A DNA stretch of 50,344 bases from Bacteroidota bacterium. Lineage in GTDB: Bacteria; Bacteroidota; Bacteroidia; Chitinophagales; Chitinophagaceae. Below, piece by piece: positions 16,409 through 26,610 of the stretch; position 1 is the stretch's first letter; every line of letters starts with the position of its first letter. The notes beneath the pieces were generated by a model that saw nothing but the letters and a program-made list of their open reading frames with translations, had not been told where the DNA came from and ran no database searches. A program made the position numbers and the translations under genes. Location of the stretch: NCBI GenBank assembly GCA_023423285.1, contig JAFAFV010000007.1, forward strand, positions 1-50,344, given 5' to 3'.

Positions 16409-18110
16409 AGAAAAACTGAAACAACTAAATGACTTAACCGGCACACTCTCGCGTGAAGAGCTGATCTGGCTGAACGGCTATATTGCCGGGCGCGCAGGTA
16501 TATCGCAAGCGGGCACGAATGGTGCGGCTACAAATGGTTCAACATCAACGCCCAAAAAAATTACACTGGTATATGGCACAGAAACAGGCAATTCCAAATC
16601 GCTGGCCATACAACTGGCCGGCATTGCTAAAAAGAAAGGTGTAGCAGTAAAACTCGTGGGTCTTGATCAATATCGTGTGACTGACCTTACCAAAGAAGAG
16701 AACTTTTTTGTCGTCATCAGCACACAGGGGGAAGGCGATCCGCCATTGCTGGCACAAAAGTTTTGCGATTACATTATGCAAAACCAGCCCGATCTGAAAA
16801 AAATGAAGTTTGGCGTGCTGGCACTGGGAGATTCGTCCTACGCTCAGTTTTGTAAAACCGGCGAAGATGTGGATGCCAGGTTTGAAGCGCTGGGTGCGCA
16901 CCGCGTGTTACCTTTAAAAAAATGCGATGTGGACTACGAAGCAGATGCGCTTCATTGGATGGATAATGTGATCGCGTCACTACAACATACTACGTCCGCG
17001 CAGGTAGCGGCAGTTTCACAAAATGCGCAGCCATCAAAACCTGCCGGAAAAAAATTTTACAAAGGTACAGTGATCAGCAGCGTCAATTTGAATGATATTG
17101 GCAGTAATAAAGAAACCTATCATATTGAAATCAGTTGCGATGAGCCTATTGATTATCTGCCGGGCGATGTGCTGGGTGTGATTCCGCACAATAAGCAAGA
17201 GATCGTTGATAAGATTGTTGCACTTACTGGTATTGACATAAAAAAAGAAATTGATCATCCCAAAGTAAAAGCTACAGTAGCAGAACTGCTGGGCCAGAGG
17301 CTTAATATTTCTTATCTTTTAAAATCAACCATTAAACAATATGGCATAATAACAGGGCATGAAGTGCCTGAAACTCGGGTAAGCTTATATGATCTTTTAA
17401 GAAAGTATCCTTTAAAAGATAATAGCCAGTTTGAAGAAGTGATTAAGAGCATGTCTATACAGGCGCCGCGTTTATATTCTATTTCATCATCGCCTGCAGC
17501 GCATGGTAATGATGAGGTACACATTACGGTAGTTAAGGATAAATTTATGGTTGAAGTAGAAAGAAGAACCGGTGTAGGCAGTAAGTTTTTAGCAAACCTG
17601 TTGGCAGATGAACAGGTAGAATTTTTTATCCAGAAATCCAAACACTTTAAGCTACCGGATGAAAACAAAGACGTGATCATGGTGGGGCCTGGCACCGGTA
17701 TTGCTCCATTCAGGTCTTTTATTGCCGAAAGAGATGCCATAGGCGCATCAGGCAGAAACTGGCTTTTCTTTGGGGAGCAGTATTTTGTAACTGATTTTTT
17801 GTATCAGACAGAAATTCAAAGCTATTTGCAAACAGGTGTGCTCACCAACCTGGATGTAGCCTTCTCACGCGATCAGCCGGAAAAAATATACGTGCAGCAT
17901 AAAATGCAGGAACGTGGCGCCGAGCTGTATGACTGGCTGAACAACGGGGCTTACTTTTATGTGAGCGGTAAGCGCGATCCGATGAGTAAAGACGTTGAAG
18001 CCACATTAGTTGAGATCTTTAAAGAACATGGCAATAAAACTGAGGAAGAAGCTAAAGCTTTTTTAAAGAAGATGAGCGATGAAGGTAGGTATGAGAAAGA
18101 TGTATATTAA
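16398..18110 (+). CDS. cysJ: sulfite reductase flavoprotein subunit (diflavin reductase)
   Basis: A 570-residue NADPH-dependent diflavin reductase that passes electrons through FAD and FMN to the siroheme subunit. Order of domains: a short helical lead, a flavodoxin domain (VYGTETGNSKSLA near residue 55, STQGEGDPP, LALGDSSY), the FAD domain (RLYSISSSPAAHG, GVGSKFLANL) and the NADPH domain (MVGPGTGIAPFRSF, SGKRDPMSKDVE), ending RYEKDVY. The ATG overlaps the cobA stop by 11 bases, implying translational coupling. It is followed by cysI, its partner. Confidence 0.94.
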   Translation: MLSEEKLKQLNDLTGTLSREELIWLNGYIAGRAGISQAGTNGAATNGSTSTPKKITLVYGTETGNSKSLAIQLAGIAKKKGVAVKLVGLDQYRVTDLTKEENFFVVISTQGEGDPPLLAQKFCDYIMQNQPDLKKMKFGVLALGDSSYAQFCKTGEDVDARFEALGAHRVLPLKKCDVDYEADALHWMDNVIASLQHTTSAQVAAVSQNAQPSKPAGKKFYKGTVISSVNLNDIGSNKETYHIEISCDEPIDYLPGDVLGVIPHNKQEIVDKIVALTGIDIKKEIDHPKVKATVAELLGQRLNISYLLKSTIKQYGIITGHEVPETRVSLYDLLRKYPLKDNSQFEEVIKSMSIQAPRLYSISSSPAAHGNDEVHITVVKDKFMVEVERRTGVGSKFLANLLADEQVEFFIQKSKHFKLPDENKDVIMVGPGTGIAPFRSFIAERDAIGASGRNWLFFGEQYFVTDFLYQTEIQSYLQTGVLTNLDVAFSRDQPEKIYVQHKMQERGAELYDWLNNGAYFYVSGKRDPMSKDVEATLVEIFKEHGNKTEEEAKAFLKKMSDEGRYEKDVY

Positions 18111-18211
18111 GTATAGTTAACAGGTTCGTTGGTTGATAAGTTGAAAAGGAGCATGCGGAGAACAGACCTTGTAAACTAATCAACTTGTAAACAAATAAAC
18201 AGAATAGTTAA

Positions 18212-19876
18212 ATGAGCGATAAAAATTTATCAGGTGTAGAAAAGATCAAAGCCGCAAGCAACGGCCTGCGCGGTACTTTAAAGGAAAGCCTGCTGGATAA
18301 TTTTACGGGCGCCATTCGTGAAGACGATCAGGCGCTTGTAAAATTTCATGGAATGTACCAGCAGGATGACCGTGACCGCCGCGAAGAGCGCAGCGCTAAA
18401 AAACTGGAGTGGCTTTATTCCTTTATGTGCAGGTTAAGGTTGCCGGGAGGGTTTTTAAAACCCGATCAATACATGGCGCTGCACCATGTGGCAGGCGAGC
18501 ACTCTACCGGCGTTATAAAAATTACCACGCGCCAAACCATTCAGTTGCATGGAATTTTGAAATCACACATCAAACCTACCATGCATTCTTTCAATACCGT
18601 GGGGCTTGACAGTATTGCCACCTGTGGCGATGTGAACCGTAATGTTTGCTGCACTTCAAACCCCGGCGAGTCTCCGGTGCATGAGGAAGTATTCCGATAC
18701 GCAGCAAAGATCAGCGAGATGGCAAAGCCTAAAACACGCGCCTGGTACGAGATATGGCTGGACAATGAGAAGCTGGTGGAAAAAACCGAAGACGACCCAT
18801 TGTATAAAGACAGGTATTTGCCACGCAAGTTAAAAGTAGGCATAGCACTGCCGCCAAATAATGATGTGGATGTTTTGATCAACGATGTGGCGCTGGTGGC
18901 CATTGTTGAAAATGATCAGTTACTGGGCTTTAATATTGGGGCCGGCGGCGGGCTGGGTACCACGCATGGTAATGATAACACATATGCCAGGCTGGCCACG
19001 TTATTTGGATTTGTACCCAATGATGAAGAAAAGATTTTAAAAGCTGTTTACGAAATCATTACCGTGCAGCGCGATTTTGGCAACCGCTCAGACAGAAAGC
19101 AGGCGAGGCTGAAATATACTATTGACAGGCTGGGGGTAGATCAATACCGTGAGGAGGTGGAAAAACGCTGTGGCTTTAAACTTGAACCGGTAAGGCCTTA
19201 TTCTTTTACACAACGGCAGGACAGGTATGGCTGGGTAAAAGATTACAAAGGCAACTGGCACTACACCGTGTTTATAGAAAATGGCCGCGTGCTTGATGAA
19301 GAGGCCCTTCTCATAAAATCGGGTTTGTATAAGGTCGCAGAAAGCGGTAAAGCCAATTTCAGGTTTACGGCTAATCAAAATGTGATTGTGGCAGATATTG
19401 CTGAAAAAGACAAAGCAGCGGTTGAGCAGATACTTCAAAAGTATGGCATCATTGCCCATACTGAGCATGCCGGTGCTATGAGAAAAAATGCAATTGCCTG
19501 TGTGGCGCTTAATACTTGCCCGCTGGCACTTGCTGAAGCACAGAGGTATTTGCCCACGCTCATCAGCCGCATAGAACCTATACTTGCAAAGCACGGGTTG
19601 TTAAATGATGATATTATTTTGCGCATGACAGGCTGCCCCAATGGTTGCGGACGTTCGCCAAACGCCGAGATAGGTTTTGTAGGCACAGCTATGGGCAGGT
19701 ACAACCTGCATATTGGTGGCGACAGGCTTGGGCTGAGGCTTAACACAAAGTATAAAGACAGCCTGAATGAGGAAGAGATATTAGCCACGCTTGATGAATT
19801 GTTTGGAGTGTACAATTCTGAAAGAGAGGAATACGAAACCTTTGGAGACTTCAGTTTTCGTAAGTGGATAGCATAA
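18212..19876 (+). CDS. cysI: sulfite reductase hemoprotein subunit
   Basis: A 554-residue siroheme and 4Fe-4S enzyme that reduces sulfite to sulfide with six electrons. Cluster ligands are C430 and C436 (ACVALNTCPLA) and C475 and C479 (TGCPNGCGRS), the conserved C-x5-C...C-x3-C pattern; GRYNLHIGGD follows as in CysI. The N-terminal half contains ITTRQTIQLHG and CGDVNRNVCC typical of the sulfite/nitrite reductase fold. Sulfite rather than nitrite as substrate is inferred from the cys context. Confidence 0.95.
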   Translation: MSDKNLSGVEKIKAASNGLRGTLKESLLDNFTGAIREDDQALVKFHGMYQQDDRDRREERSAKKLEWLYSFMCRLRLPGGFLKPDQYMALHHVAGEHSTGVIKITTRQTIQLHGILKSHIKPTMHSFNTVGLDSIATCGDVNRNVCCTSNPGESPVHEEVFRYAAKISEMAKPKTRAWYEIWLDNEKLVEKTEDDPLYKDRYLPRKLKVGIALPPNNDVDVLINDVALVAIVENDQLLGFNIGAGGGLGTTHGNDNTYARLATLFGFVPNDEEKILKAVYEIITVQRDFGNRSDRKQARLKYTIDRLGVDQYREEVEKRCGFKLEPVRPYSFTQRQDRYGWVKDYKGNWHYTVFIENGRVLDEEALLIKSGLYKVAESGKANFRFTANQNVIVADIAEKDKAAVEQILQKYGIIAHTEHAGAMRKNAIACVALNTCPLALAEAQRYLPTLISRIEPILAKHGLLNDDIILRMTGCPNGCGRSPNAEIGFVGTAMGRYNLHIGGDRLGLRLNTKYKDSLNEEEILATLDELFGVYNSEREEYETFGDFSFRKWIA

Positions 19877-19898
19877 CAAATTTTGTAAAATCATTTTT

Positions 19899-20738
19899 AT
19901 GAGCATAAATTTTTTACAACTACTGTTTCAAAATAACAATCAACTTGGCAACAGCCTGCCCGATAAGCAACAGTCGAGGGAATTTATTGACGGATTATTT
20001 GAATTTTTGTTTGTTCCCAAAACAGGCGTAAACAAAAAGCAAAGCGATATAGAAAAAGGATGGATTTCTTTTAAAAGCCATCTGGCAACATTAATATACG
20101 ATGTAGTAGATGATGGGGCGGAATCTCAAAGATTAGCAGAAGTTTTTTATGATGAACTTCCCGGCGTTTACAATATACTATTAAAAGATGCGCATGCTTT
20201 CATTAGCAACGACCCTGCAGCATTAAGTATTGAAGAAGTGTACCAAACCTATCCCGGCTTTTATGCAATTGCCGTTTACCGCATTTCCAATATTTTGTGG
20301 AAAAAAGATATTAAAACACTTGCAAGGTTGTTTACTGAGCATGCTCACAGCCAAACAGGTATAGACATCCATCCCGGCGCCGCCATCAGCGAGTCGTTTT
20401 TTATTGATCATGGCACGGGTGTGGTAATTGGCGAAACTGCCGTAATTGGTAAAAATGTAAAGCTTTATCAAAGTGTAACCATCGGCGCATTAAACTCTGC
20501 AAAAAATAAAAAGGAAGGTAAGCGCCACCCCACTATTGAAGATAATGTAATTATTTACAGCGGTGCCACCATTTTAGGCGGCGAAACCATTATTGGGCAG
20601 GACAGTGTAATTGGCGGCAACGCTTGGGTCACATTCAGCGTTCCTGCAGGGTCACTCGTGTACAATAAAAGCGAGGTGGTTGCCAAAGACAAGTTCTCAC
20701 ACAAAAATTCAGTGGAAGAAATTTTCAGGAACCAGTAG
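19899..20738 (+). CDS. cysE: serine O-acetyltransferase
   Basis: A 279-residue hexapeptide-repeat acetyltransferase that makes O-acetylserine, the carbon acceptor for sulfide in cysteine synthesis. Residues about 155 onward show the left-handed beta-helix repeats, with GIDIHPGAAI, FFIDHGTGVVIGETA (the family hallmark), NVKLYQSVTIGAL and the extended loop KEGKRHPTIEDNVIIYSGA. The helical N-terminal part matches the CysE/EpsC type. It starts 22 bases after cysI and ends 4 bases before the next gene. No cysteine synthase gene is in the window. Confidence 0.93.
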   Translation: MSINFLQLLFQNNNQLGNSLPDKQQSREFIDGLFEFLFVPKTGVNKKQSDIEKGWISFKSHLATLIYDVVDDGAESQRLAEVFYDELPGVYNILLKDAHAFISNDPAALSIEEVYQTYPGFYAIAVYRISNILWKKDIKTLARLFTEHAHSQTGIDIHPGAAISESFFIDHGTGVVIGETAVIGKNVKLYQSVTIGALNSAKNKKEGKRHPTIEDNVIIYSGATILGGETIIGQDSVIGGNAWVTFSVPAGSLVYNKSEVVAKDKFSHKNSVEEIFRNQ

Positions 20739-20742
20739 TTTG

Positions 20743-22242
20743 ATGAGCAAAGAGTTGCCAAACGATATTGAGAAAAGCTCAAACCTGTTGTTTCCGGTTT
20801 TTTTAAAACTGGAACAGCTCAACCTGCTGATCATAGGCGGCGGTAAAGTGGCTTTGGAAAAATTGCACGCCGTACTAAACAATTCCCCAAAAACTCGAAT
20901 AAAGCTTGTTGGTAAAGAAATTATTGCCGAAGTAAAGCAACTTGCAAATGATAATACTAACCTCGTTTTATTAGAAAGAAATTATACTATTGATGATATT
21001 GAGGGTGCTGACCTGGTGATTGCCGCGGTAAATGATATTAAAGTTGCAGAGCAAATACGCCGGGACGCCCATCAGAAAAACAAGCTTGTAAATATTGCTG
21101 ATAAGCCAGAACTCTGCGATTTTTATTTAGGCTCGGTAGTAAAAAAAGGTAACCTTAAAATTGCCATTTCAACCAACGGCAAATCACCTACAGTTGCTAA
21201 ACGCCTGCGCGAAACATTGAATGAAGTGATACCCGGCGAAATAGATGAAGCGCTTCATAACATGCATGTTATAAGAAACCAACTGAAAGGCGATTTTGAA
21301 CAAAAGGTGCACAAACTGAACAATCTTACACAGGTGCTGGTAGAAAAGGAGAGTAAGGCTAAAGCGGTATCTTACAGAAAATTGGCCACAAGGGTGCTGA
21401 TGTTTTTTGCAATCATGCTCATCGGCCATTTCATTTTTGAATACCTTCCTTACGATGCAATCAGAGAAGGCTTTAACGCAGCGTTTTCTTCGTTTGATAA
21501 AACTTTTCTCATCATGCTTGCTGCAGGTTTTCTGGCACAGCTTGTTGATGGCGCACTGGGCATGGGATACGGTGTTACCAGCACGGCAGTTTTACTTTCA
21601 GCGGGTATAAGCCCTGCTGCCATAAGCGGCAGTGTGCACACCGCCGAAATGTTTGCAAGCGGTGCCTCGGGTTACAGCCACTACAGGTTTGGAAATGTAA
21701 ATAAAAAACTCTTTCGGGCCCTGATTGTACCTGGTGTTATCGGTGCCATTTTAGGTGCTATTCTTTTGTACTATATTGGAGAACGCTACAGCACGCTGGC
21801 AAGGGGCATGCTGGCTTTTTATACCATGTTTCTGGGTATTAAGATTCTTGTAAACGCGCTTAAGAAAACAATACCTAAAAAGAAATTCAACCGTTATGGC
21901 CTGCTGGCCGGCGCGGGCGGCTTTTTTGATAGCTTTGGCGGCGGTGGCTGGGGGCCTATAGTAACTACAACCCTTATTGGCAAAGGGCGTACACCGCGCT
22001 TTGTAATTGGTACGGTAAGCCTTACTGAGTTTTTTGTCACCTTCTCCAGCGCGCTTACCTTTTTTGTGCTGCTGGGCATTTCACACTGGCAAACCATTTT
22101 GGGCCTTATTATTGGCGGGTTGCTGGCTGCGCCAATTGCTGCAAGGCTTGTAGGCAGGCTCAACCGTAAAGCCGCACTTATAGGTGTGGGCGTATTGGTA
22201 GTGATCTGGAGCATCAGGATTATGGTGAAACTTATTACTTAG
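20743..22242 (+). CDS. siroheme synthase (precorrin-2 dehydrogenase) fused to a TauE/SafE-type transporter
   Basis: A 499-residue two-part protein. Residues 1-200 resemble the CysG/Met8 N-terminal module: an NAD-binding LLIIGGGKVALEK (28-40), IADKPELCDFYLGSVV (118-133) and LKIAISTNGKSPTVAKRLRE, followed by a helical dimer region. This part would oxidise precorrin-2 and possibly insert iron. Residues about 215-499 form a TauE/SafE (TSUP) transporter with about eight membrane segments and repeats around LVDGALGMGYGVTSTAV and FFDSFGGGGWGPIVT. In a cys operon it is likely the sulfate importer, though the family also exports sulfite. The start MSKELPN is 4 bases after cysE; an ATG inside cysE at 20611 is rejected. 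Confidence 0.9.
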   Translation: MSKELPNDIEKSSNLLFPVFLKLEQLNLLIIGGGKVALEKLHAVLNNSPKTRIKLVGKEIIAEVKQLANDNTNLVLLERNYTIDDIEGADLVIAAVNDIKVAEQIRRDAHQKNKLVNIADKPELCDFYLGSVVKKGNLKIAISTNGKSPTVAKRLRETLNEVIPGEIDEALHNMHVIRNQLKGDFEQKVHKLNNLTQVLVEKESKAKAVSYRKLATRVLMFFAIMLIGHFIFEYLPYDAIREGFNAAFSSFDKTFLIMLAAGFLAQLVDGALGMGYGVTSTAVLLSAGISPAAISGSVHTAEMFASGASGYSHYRFGNVNKKLFRALIVPGVIGAILGAILLYYIGERYSTLARGMLAFYTMFLGIKILVNALKKTIPKKKFNRYGLLAGAGGFFDSFGGGGWGPIVTTTLIGKGRTPRFVIGTVSLTEFFVTFSSALTFFVLLGISHWQTILGLIIGGLLAAPIAARLVGRLNRKAALIGVGVLVVIWSIRIMVKLIT

Positions 22243-22418
22243 AAGCTCCTGTCAACCTTTTAAAAAATGTTTGTATATACTGCAAGCATTAAAAAACTTC
22301 CACAACTCTTTCTTACTTATTAAATAAAAATTAATTTTTGCGCAGGACATGCGCACCAATGGCGTCTAAGACTTTATACAATCCGGATTATTACACTGTG
22401 AGGCTATTTTTTAAATGT

Positions 22419-23666
22419 ATGAAGAGATTTGCAATTGTTATCATAGGTTTATTAACCACGTTTTGTGCCATTGGCCAGCCTCAAAAATTATATTTTGAGC
22501 CTACGTATGCCACGGGTATGCCCCAGTCAAAGCTTTTTAGCGAAGTAAAATACATTCCCCTTGAAACCACTAAGGAAAGCCTTTTTGGCAGAATTTACAG
22601 GCTGATTGCTACAAAAGATTATTTTATTGTTTTTGACCGCGATACAGACGCCATTTACTTTTTTGATAAAAACGGCAGGTTTGTAAAAAAATACACTTAC
22701 AAAGGCTACCAGATCAGGTCAATTGCGTATGATGAAAACAAAAACGCGCTGTTTATATCAGGCCTTAATAAAAACTACAATCCTTCACAAAAAGAAGTAC
22801 AAGCCGCAATAGACAACCCCATCAACAACAGCTCTATAAAATATAGCCAGGCCATTTATTACGATTTGAAGGATGTAAAAGCTGAAAAAACACGGGTTCT
22901 GAAGAATTTTGAAATTGTGATGGCAAACCCGCACCAGTTTAATAAAGACCAGTGGGTATACAGTTACATTTATGCCAACAAGGCATGGAAGGATGCCGAA
23001 GATTATGAGTTGAAAATTTATGACGGTAAAGAAACCATTGGCGCATTTTTCCCTTACAACCGTAAAACATCTTCCATTTATTACAGCAGCCCCGAACGCA
23101 TTTCTTTTTTTAAAACTTCCGATCCATCTACTTTATTATTTACAAGGCCGTATCACTATACTATTTACCAGTTAAGCCCCGACAGTGTGAAGGAACTGTA
23201 CACCGTCATCATGCCAGCGGCCAATACCATTCCCAACTCGTTTTTTACAGAAAACTTCGACTCCCGCAGCAAGCTTGAAGATTATAAAATGAAAAATTCA
23301 GGCTTTGTATGGGGAATTGATAATGTAATAGAGCTGGAGGATTATCTTTTTTTCAGCCTGGATTTCTTTAGAAGTTTCAGGGAGCGGAATTTTTTGTTTG
23401 ATAAAAAAAGCAAACAGTTCATCAACCTCAGCAAGATCACTTCAGACAGTACCAATGCTTTTTTACCTGCTATGGGGTATAGCATTCAATATCATGATCA
23501 AGATTTCTTATACACAAGTATTTCATCTGCTTCAATGTTTCAAAACAAAGAGTCAAATGCGGCCAGGAATCCGGTATATGATGCAGCCTTGAAAAATTAT
23601 TTTGAAAACGGTAAGTCTGCTGATAATCCTGTCATCATTGCCCTAAGGCTAAAATCTAACAAATAG
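22419..23666 (+). CDS. secreted propeller-like protein, partner of a TonB receptor
   Basis: A 415-residue exported protein. The signal peptide is MKRFAIVIIGLLTTFCAIGQ. The mature part begins with a pattern seen in Bacteroidota 6-bladed beta-propeller lipoprotein-like proteins: VKYIPLETTKESLFG, RLIATKDYFIVFD, IYFFDKNGRFVKKYTYKG and later IALRLK at the end. No lipobox cysteine follows the signal, so it may be soluble in the periplasm or surface-associated. A TTG start 27 codons upstream (22338) would hide the signal peptide and is rejected. It stops 3 bases before the receptor gene, so the two are co-transcribed and may act on the same ligand. Function is not known. Confidence 0.75.
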   Translation: MKRFAIVIIGLLTTFCAIGQPQKLYFEPTYATGMPQSKLFSEVKYIPLETTKESLFGRIYRLIATKDYFIVFDRDTDAIYFFDKNGRFVKKYTYKGYQIRSIAYDENKNALFISGLNKNYNPSQKEVQAAIDNPINNSSIKYSQAIYYDLKDVKAEKTRVLKNFEIVMANPHQFNKDQWVYSYIYANKAWKDAEDYELKIYDGKETIGAFFPYNRKTSSIYYSSPERISFFKTSDPSTLLFTRPYHYTIYQLSPDSVKELYTVIMPAANTIPNSFFTENFDSRSKLEDYKMKNSGFVWGIDNVIELEDYLFFSLDFFRSFRERNFLFDKKSKQFINLSKITSDSTNAFLPAMGYSIQYHDQDFLYTSISSASMFQNKESNAARNPVYDAALKNYFENGKSADNPVIIALRLKSNK

Positions 23667-23669
23667 TAA

Positions 23670-26573
23670 ATGCGACTCATATTTACACTGCTTATTTTTT
23701 TATTGCCGGTAGCATTGCTGGCTCAGGTAAAAGATTCTTTAAAAGCCGGAAGCGTTACAGGCGTGGTAAAAGATTCTACAAACGAATACAGCCTTCAATC
23801 TGTAACCATCACCATTTATAAAAAAGCTGACTCTACCCTGCTGGATTACCAGTTGACCAATGCGCACGGCGAGTTCAATTTTGAAACCATACCGTTTGTT
23901 ACACCCGTGATTGTAAATTTTTCTTACGCAGGGTATAAACCATATTCTCAGACAGTTCAATTAGATACAACTGCGCATCATTACAATTTTAAAACAGTAT
24001 TACTTTCCAGAACTTATGGCTCTATGGATGAGGTAATTGTACAGGCAGTGCTGCCTATCAGGATGAATGGCGATACACTGGAGATTAACCCCGCGGCATT
24101 TAAATTAGACTCCAATGCGGTGGTGGAAGATATGCTTCGGCGTGTGCCGGGCGTAACCATGTGGGGTGATGGAACCATAACTGTAAATGGTAAAACAGTG
24201 AACAAATTGTTTGTAGACGGTAAACCTTTTTTTGGCGGCGACCCGGCCATTGCCACGCAAAACCTGCCTAAGAATGCAATTGAAAAAATACAGGTGTACC
24301 AGGAGCAGGATTATTCTAAGGATAATATTGATGAAGACCCGGCCGACTCTTTACTGACCATGAATATTAAATTAAGGGAAGACAGAAAGTTTGGCCTGTT
24401 TGGTAAGGTGGGCGCAGGTATTGGCACAGACAACCGTTATGAAGCCGACGCCGCGGCACAGGCTTATAACAGAAAAAACCGTTTTGGACTTGCTGCTGCT
24501 GCAAACAATATCAATAAAAACGCCGACATGCAATCAATTGTGCGTCAAAGTTCTTACCGCGATTTCAATCCTTCCAACAGGTATGTTGCTAATTTTGGCG
24601 GTTCGGGTGTGAATAAAATAGGCTTTGTAGGCGCCACATATCAGCACAATTTTTCGCAGGAGAACAACAGCCGGCTGAATAACCAGCTTAACGCGGGGTA
24701 TAATTTCAGAAGCAACGCAAATGATGTAAGTTCGCGCACCAGTTCGCAATCAACCATTCAGGATACACTTTTATTTGGCGAATCTCAAAGAACGTCACAT
24801 TCTGAAAATGAAAACCACTCTTTTAACGCTGGTTATAACAAACGGGATAGAAGTAAAGAGTTCTCCATCAACAGCAGCTTTAATGCAGGCAACAGCAATT
24901 CATTATCCAACAGTTTTACTACTTCAGAAAAGCAATTTGTGGGCCTCGTTAGCACCAACGAGCAAAACACCGTGTCAGAAAGTTCTAATCAAAATGGTTC
25001 TTTAAACGCAAGCTTCAGAAACAACGATGATGATGAAAGAAGCCTGAAGAGTTTTAACGTAGACTACAGCGCTAATTATTCTTCAAATAACAGCAACCGC
25101 AATACCATTTCAGATATCATATCATTTACCGAACCTTCAAAAAGCAGGTATATCAACCGTAATTACGATAATGAATCGTCAAATTTTAATAATAATCTGG
25201 GTTTTGGTTACAATGCGTTGAAACGGCTTTTATTTGGCAGCCATAATCTGTGGAACATCAATATCATTTTTAATAACCAGTTGTCTTATTCAAAATCCAC
25301 ATTTTCAACACTGGCAGGCAATTTCGACACATTGACGAACAGCTATGATATCATGGAAAGCCTTACATACTTCAACAATATTACACGCTTTGAAGACAGG
25401 CCATCGCTGCGTTTCTCAAAAAGTTTTCGCAAAAATCTTTCAGACCGCTTCTTCAGGTTTTTAAATGTATCGGCCGTGTTGCAGGGCCAGTTTCTGTCAG
25501 AAAAAAATGCTTCAGATATTGAAAACAGGAATATTGAAAGAAACTATAACTTCTTTTTGCCGGGTTTGAATGTTTCGTACACCTACAACAAGTTTAGGAA
25601 ATACAATATCAACGCCAACCTTTCACAAAATAATTCGGCAGGCATTCCTTCCATTGATCAGTTATTCCCCATCATTGATAATGCGCAAACCACTTTTAAT
25701 TTTGGTAATGCTCAATTAAAACCTTATTATAATAATAACATCAGCTTTAACCTGAATTATGAAAAACAGGCTAACCGCGATAAAAGCGAGTTTAACTTCA
25801 GGTTGTTTTTTAACGCAGGCCGTGTAAGAAACGGCATTACTGACAGCAGCTATCTTGATAACAGCCTTCAGAGAACGGTGTATTTGATCAACATAGAAAA
25901 CGGAAGACGAAACATGAACGCCGGCGTCAACGTTGGTACTTCATTCAAGCTCAAAAAAGATATGCTGCAACTGAATTATTCAGGTAATTATAATAACAAC
26001 ACCACGCCCAATTATATCAATGGGTTATATTCCTTATCAAAAAACAACAATATCAACAACAACCTCAGGGTGTTCTATTCAGTGGGAGATATTGCTACAT
26101 TTCAAATTGCGCAGGGCCTGAATTTAAACAGCAGCATGCAAACCGGCAGAAACCTTAATTCGTTTAAAAACACAACACATATCACCAATGCAAGTGTAAA
26201 TCTGAAGTACCCTAAAGATTTTACAATCAGCAATACGCTGGATTACCTGAACAACAAGAACGCGGGCGAAACCTCTTTGTTATGGAATGCTTTTGTTACC
26301 TATCGCTTCTTAAAAAGCAAATCGGCAGAGGTTCGTTTTTCAGCAATGGACATTCTTCGCCAGAATAAAAACATTGATGTAAATACAGGCCTTAATTCTT
26401 TAAGTACCACGGTAACCAACGGCCTTCAGCAGTTTTACATGGTTACGCTATCTTATTACCCGCGCCGCTTTGGCCAGGGTACAAGAGGTGGTGGCGGTGG
26501 TGAAAGAAATCGCAGTTTTCAAAGGCCCGAAGGCGGTGGTTTTAGAGGTGGTGGCCGTCCGCCAAGAAATTAG
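23670..26573 (+). CDS. TonB-dependent-receptor-like outer-membrane protein (OMP_b-brl_3 type)
   Basis: A 967-residue outer-membrane protein. Signal peptide MRLIFTLLIFLLPVALLAQ; a carboxypeptidase-regulatory-like beta-sandwich at about 28-115 (GSVTGVVKDSTNEYSLQSV to GYKPYSQTVQL); a plug-like domain from about 125 (ADEVIV-like MDEVIVQA, VVEDMLRRVPGV, NGKTVNKLFVDGKPFFGGD); then a long asparagine- and serine-rich beta-barrel. The last strand-like stretch is QFYMVTLSYYPRRF, followed by an odd glycine/arginine-rich tail of about 30 residues. No glycan-binding SusD gene follows, so it is not a classic SusC; the preceding propeller protein is its likely partner. Ligand unknown. Confidence 0.88.
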   Translation: MRLIFTLLIFLLPVALLAQVKDSLKAGSVTGVVKDSTNEYSLQSVTITIYKKADSTLLDYQLTNAHGEFNFETIPFVTPVIVNFSYAGYKPYSQTVQLDTTAHHYNFKTVLLSRTYGSMDEVIVQAVLPIRMNGDTLEINPAAFKLDSNAVVEDMLRRVPGVTMWGDGTITVNGKTVNKLFVDGKPFFGGDPAIATQNLPKNAIEKIQVYQEQDYSKDNIDEDPADSLLTMNIKLREDRKFGLFGKVGAGIGTDNRYEADAAAQAYNRKNRFGLAAAANNINKNADMQSIVRQSSYRDFNPSNRYVANFGGSGVNKIGFVGATYQHNFSQENNSRLNNQLNAGYNFRSNANDVSSRTSSQSTIQDTLLFGESQRTSHSENENHSFNAGYNKRDRSKEFSINSSFNAGNSNSLSNSFTTSEKQFVGLVSTNEQNTVSESSNQNGSLNASFRNNDDDERSLKSFNVDYSANYSSNNSNRNTISDIISFTEPSKSRYINRNYDNESSNFNNNLGFGYNALKRLLFGSHNLWNINIIFNNQLSYSKSTFSTLAGNFDTLTNSYDIMESLTYFNNITRFEDRPSLRFSKSFRKNLSDRFFRFLNVSAVLQGQFLSEKNASDIENRNIERNYNFFLPGLNVSYTYNKFRKYNINANLSQNNSAGIPSIDQLFPIIDNAQTTFNFGNAQLKPYYNNNISFNLNYEKQANRDKSEFNFRLFFNAGRVRNGITDSSYLDNSLQRTVYLINIENGRRNMNAGVNVGTSFKLKKDMLQLNYSGNYNNNTTPNYINGLYSLSKNNNINNNLRVFYSVGDIATFQIAQGLNLNSSMQTGRNLNSFKNTTHITNASVNLKYPKDFTISNTLDYLNNKNAGETSLLWNAFVTYRFLKSKSAEVRFSAMDILRQNKNIDVNTGLNSLSTTVTNGLQQFYMVTLSYYPRRFGQGTRGGGGGERNRSFQRPEGGGFRGGGRPPRN

Positions 26574-26610
26574 CTGCTAAGCAAAAGCCAAATATTAACT
26601 ACAATTACGC

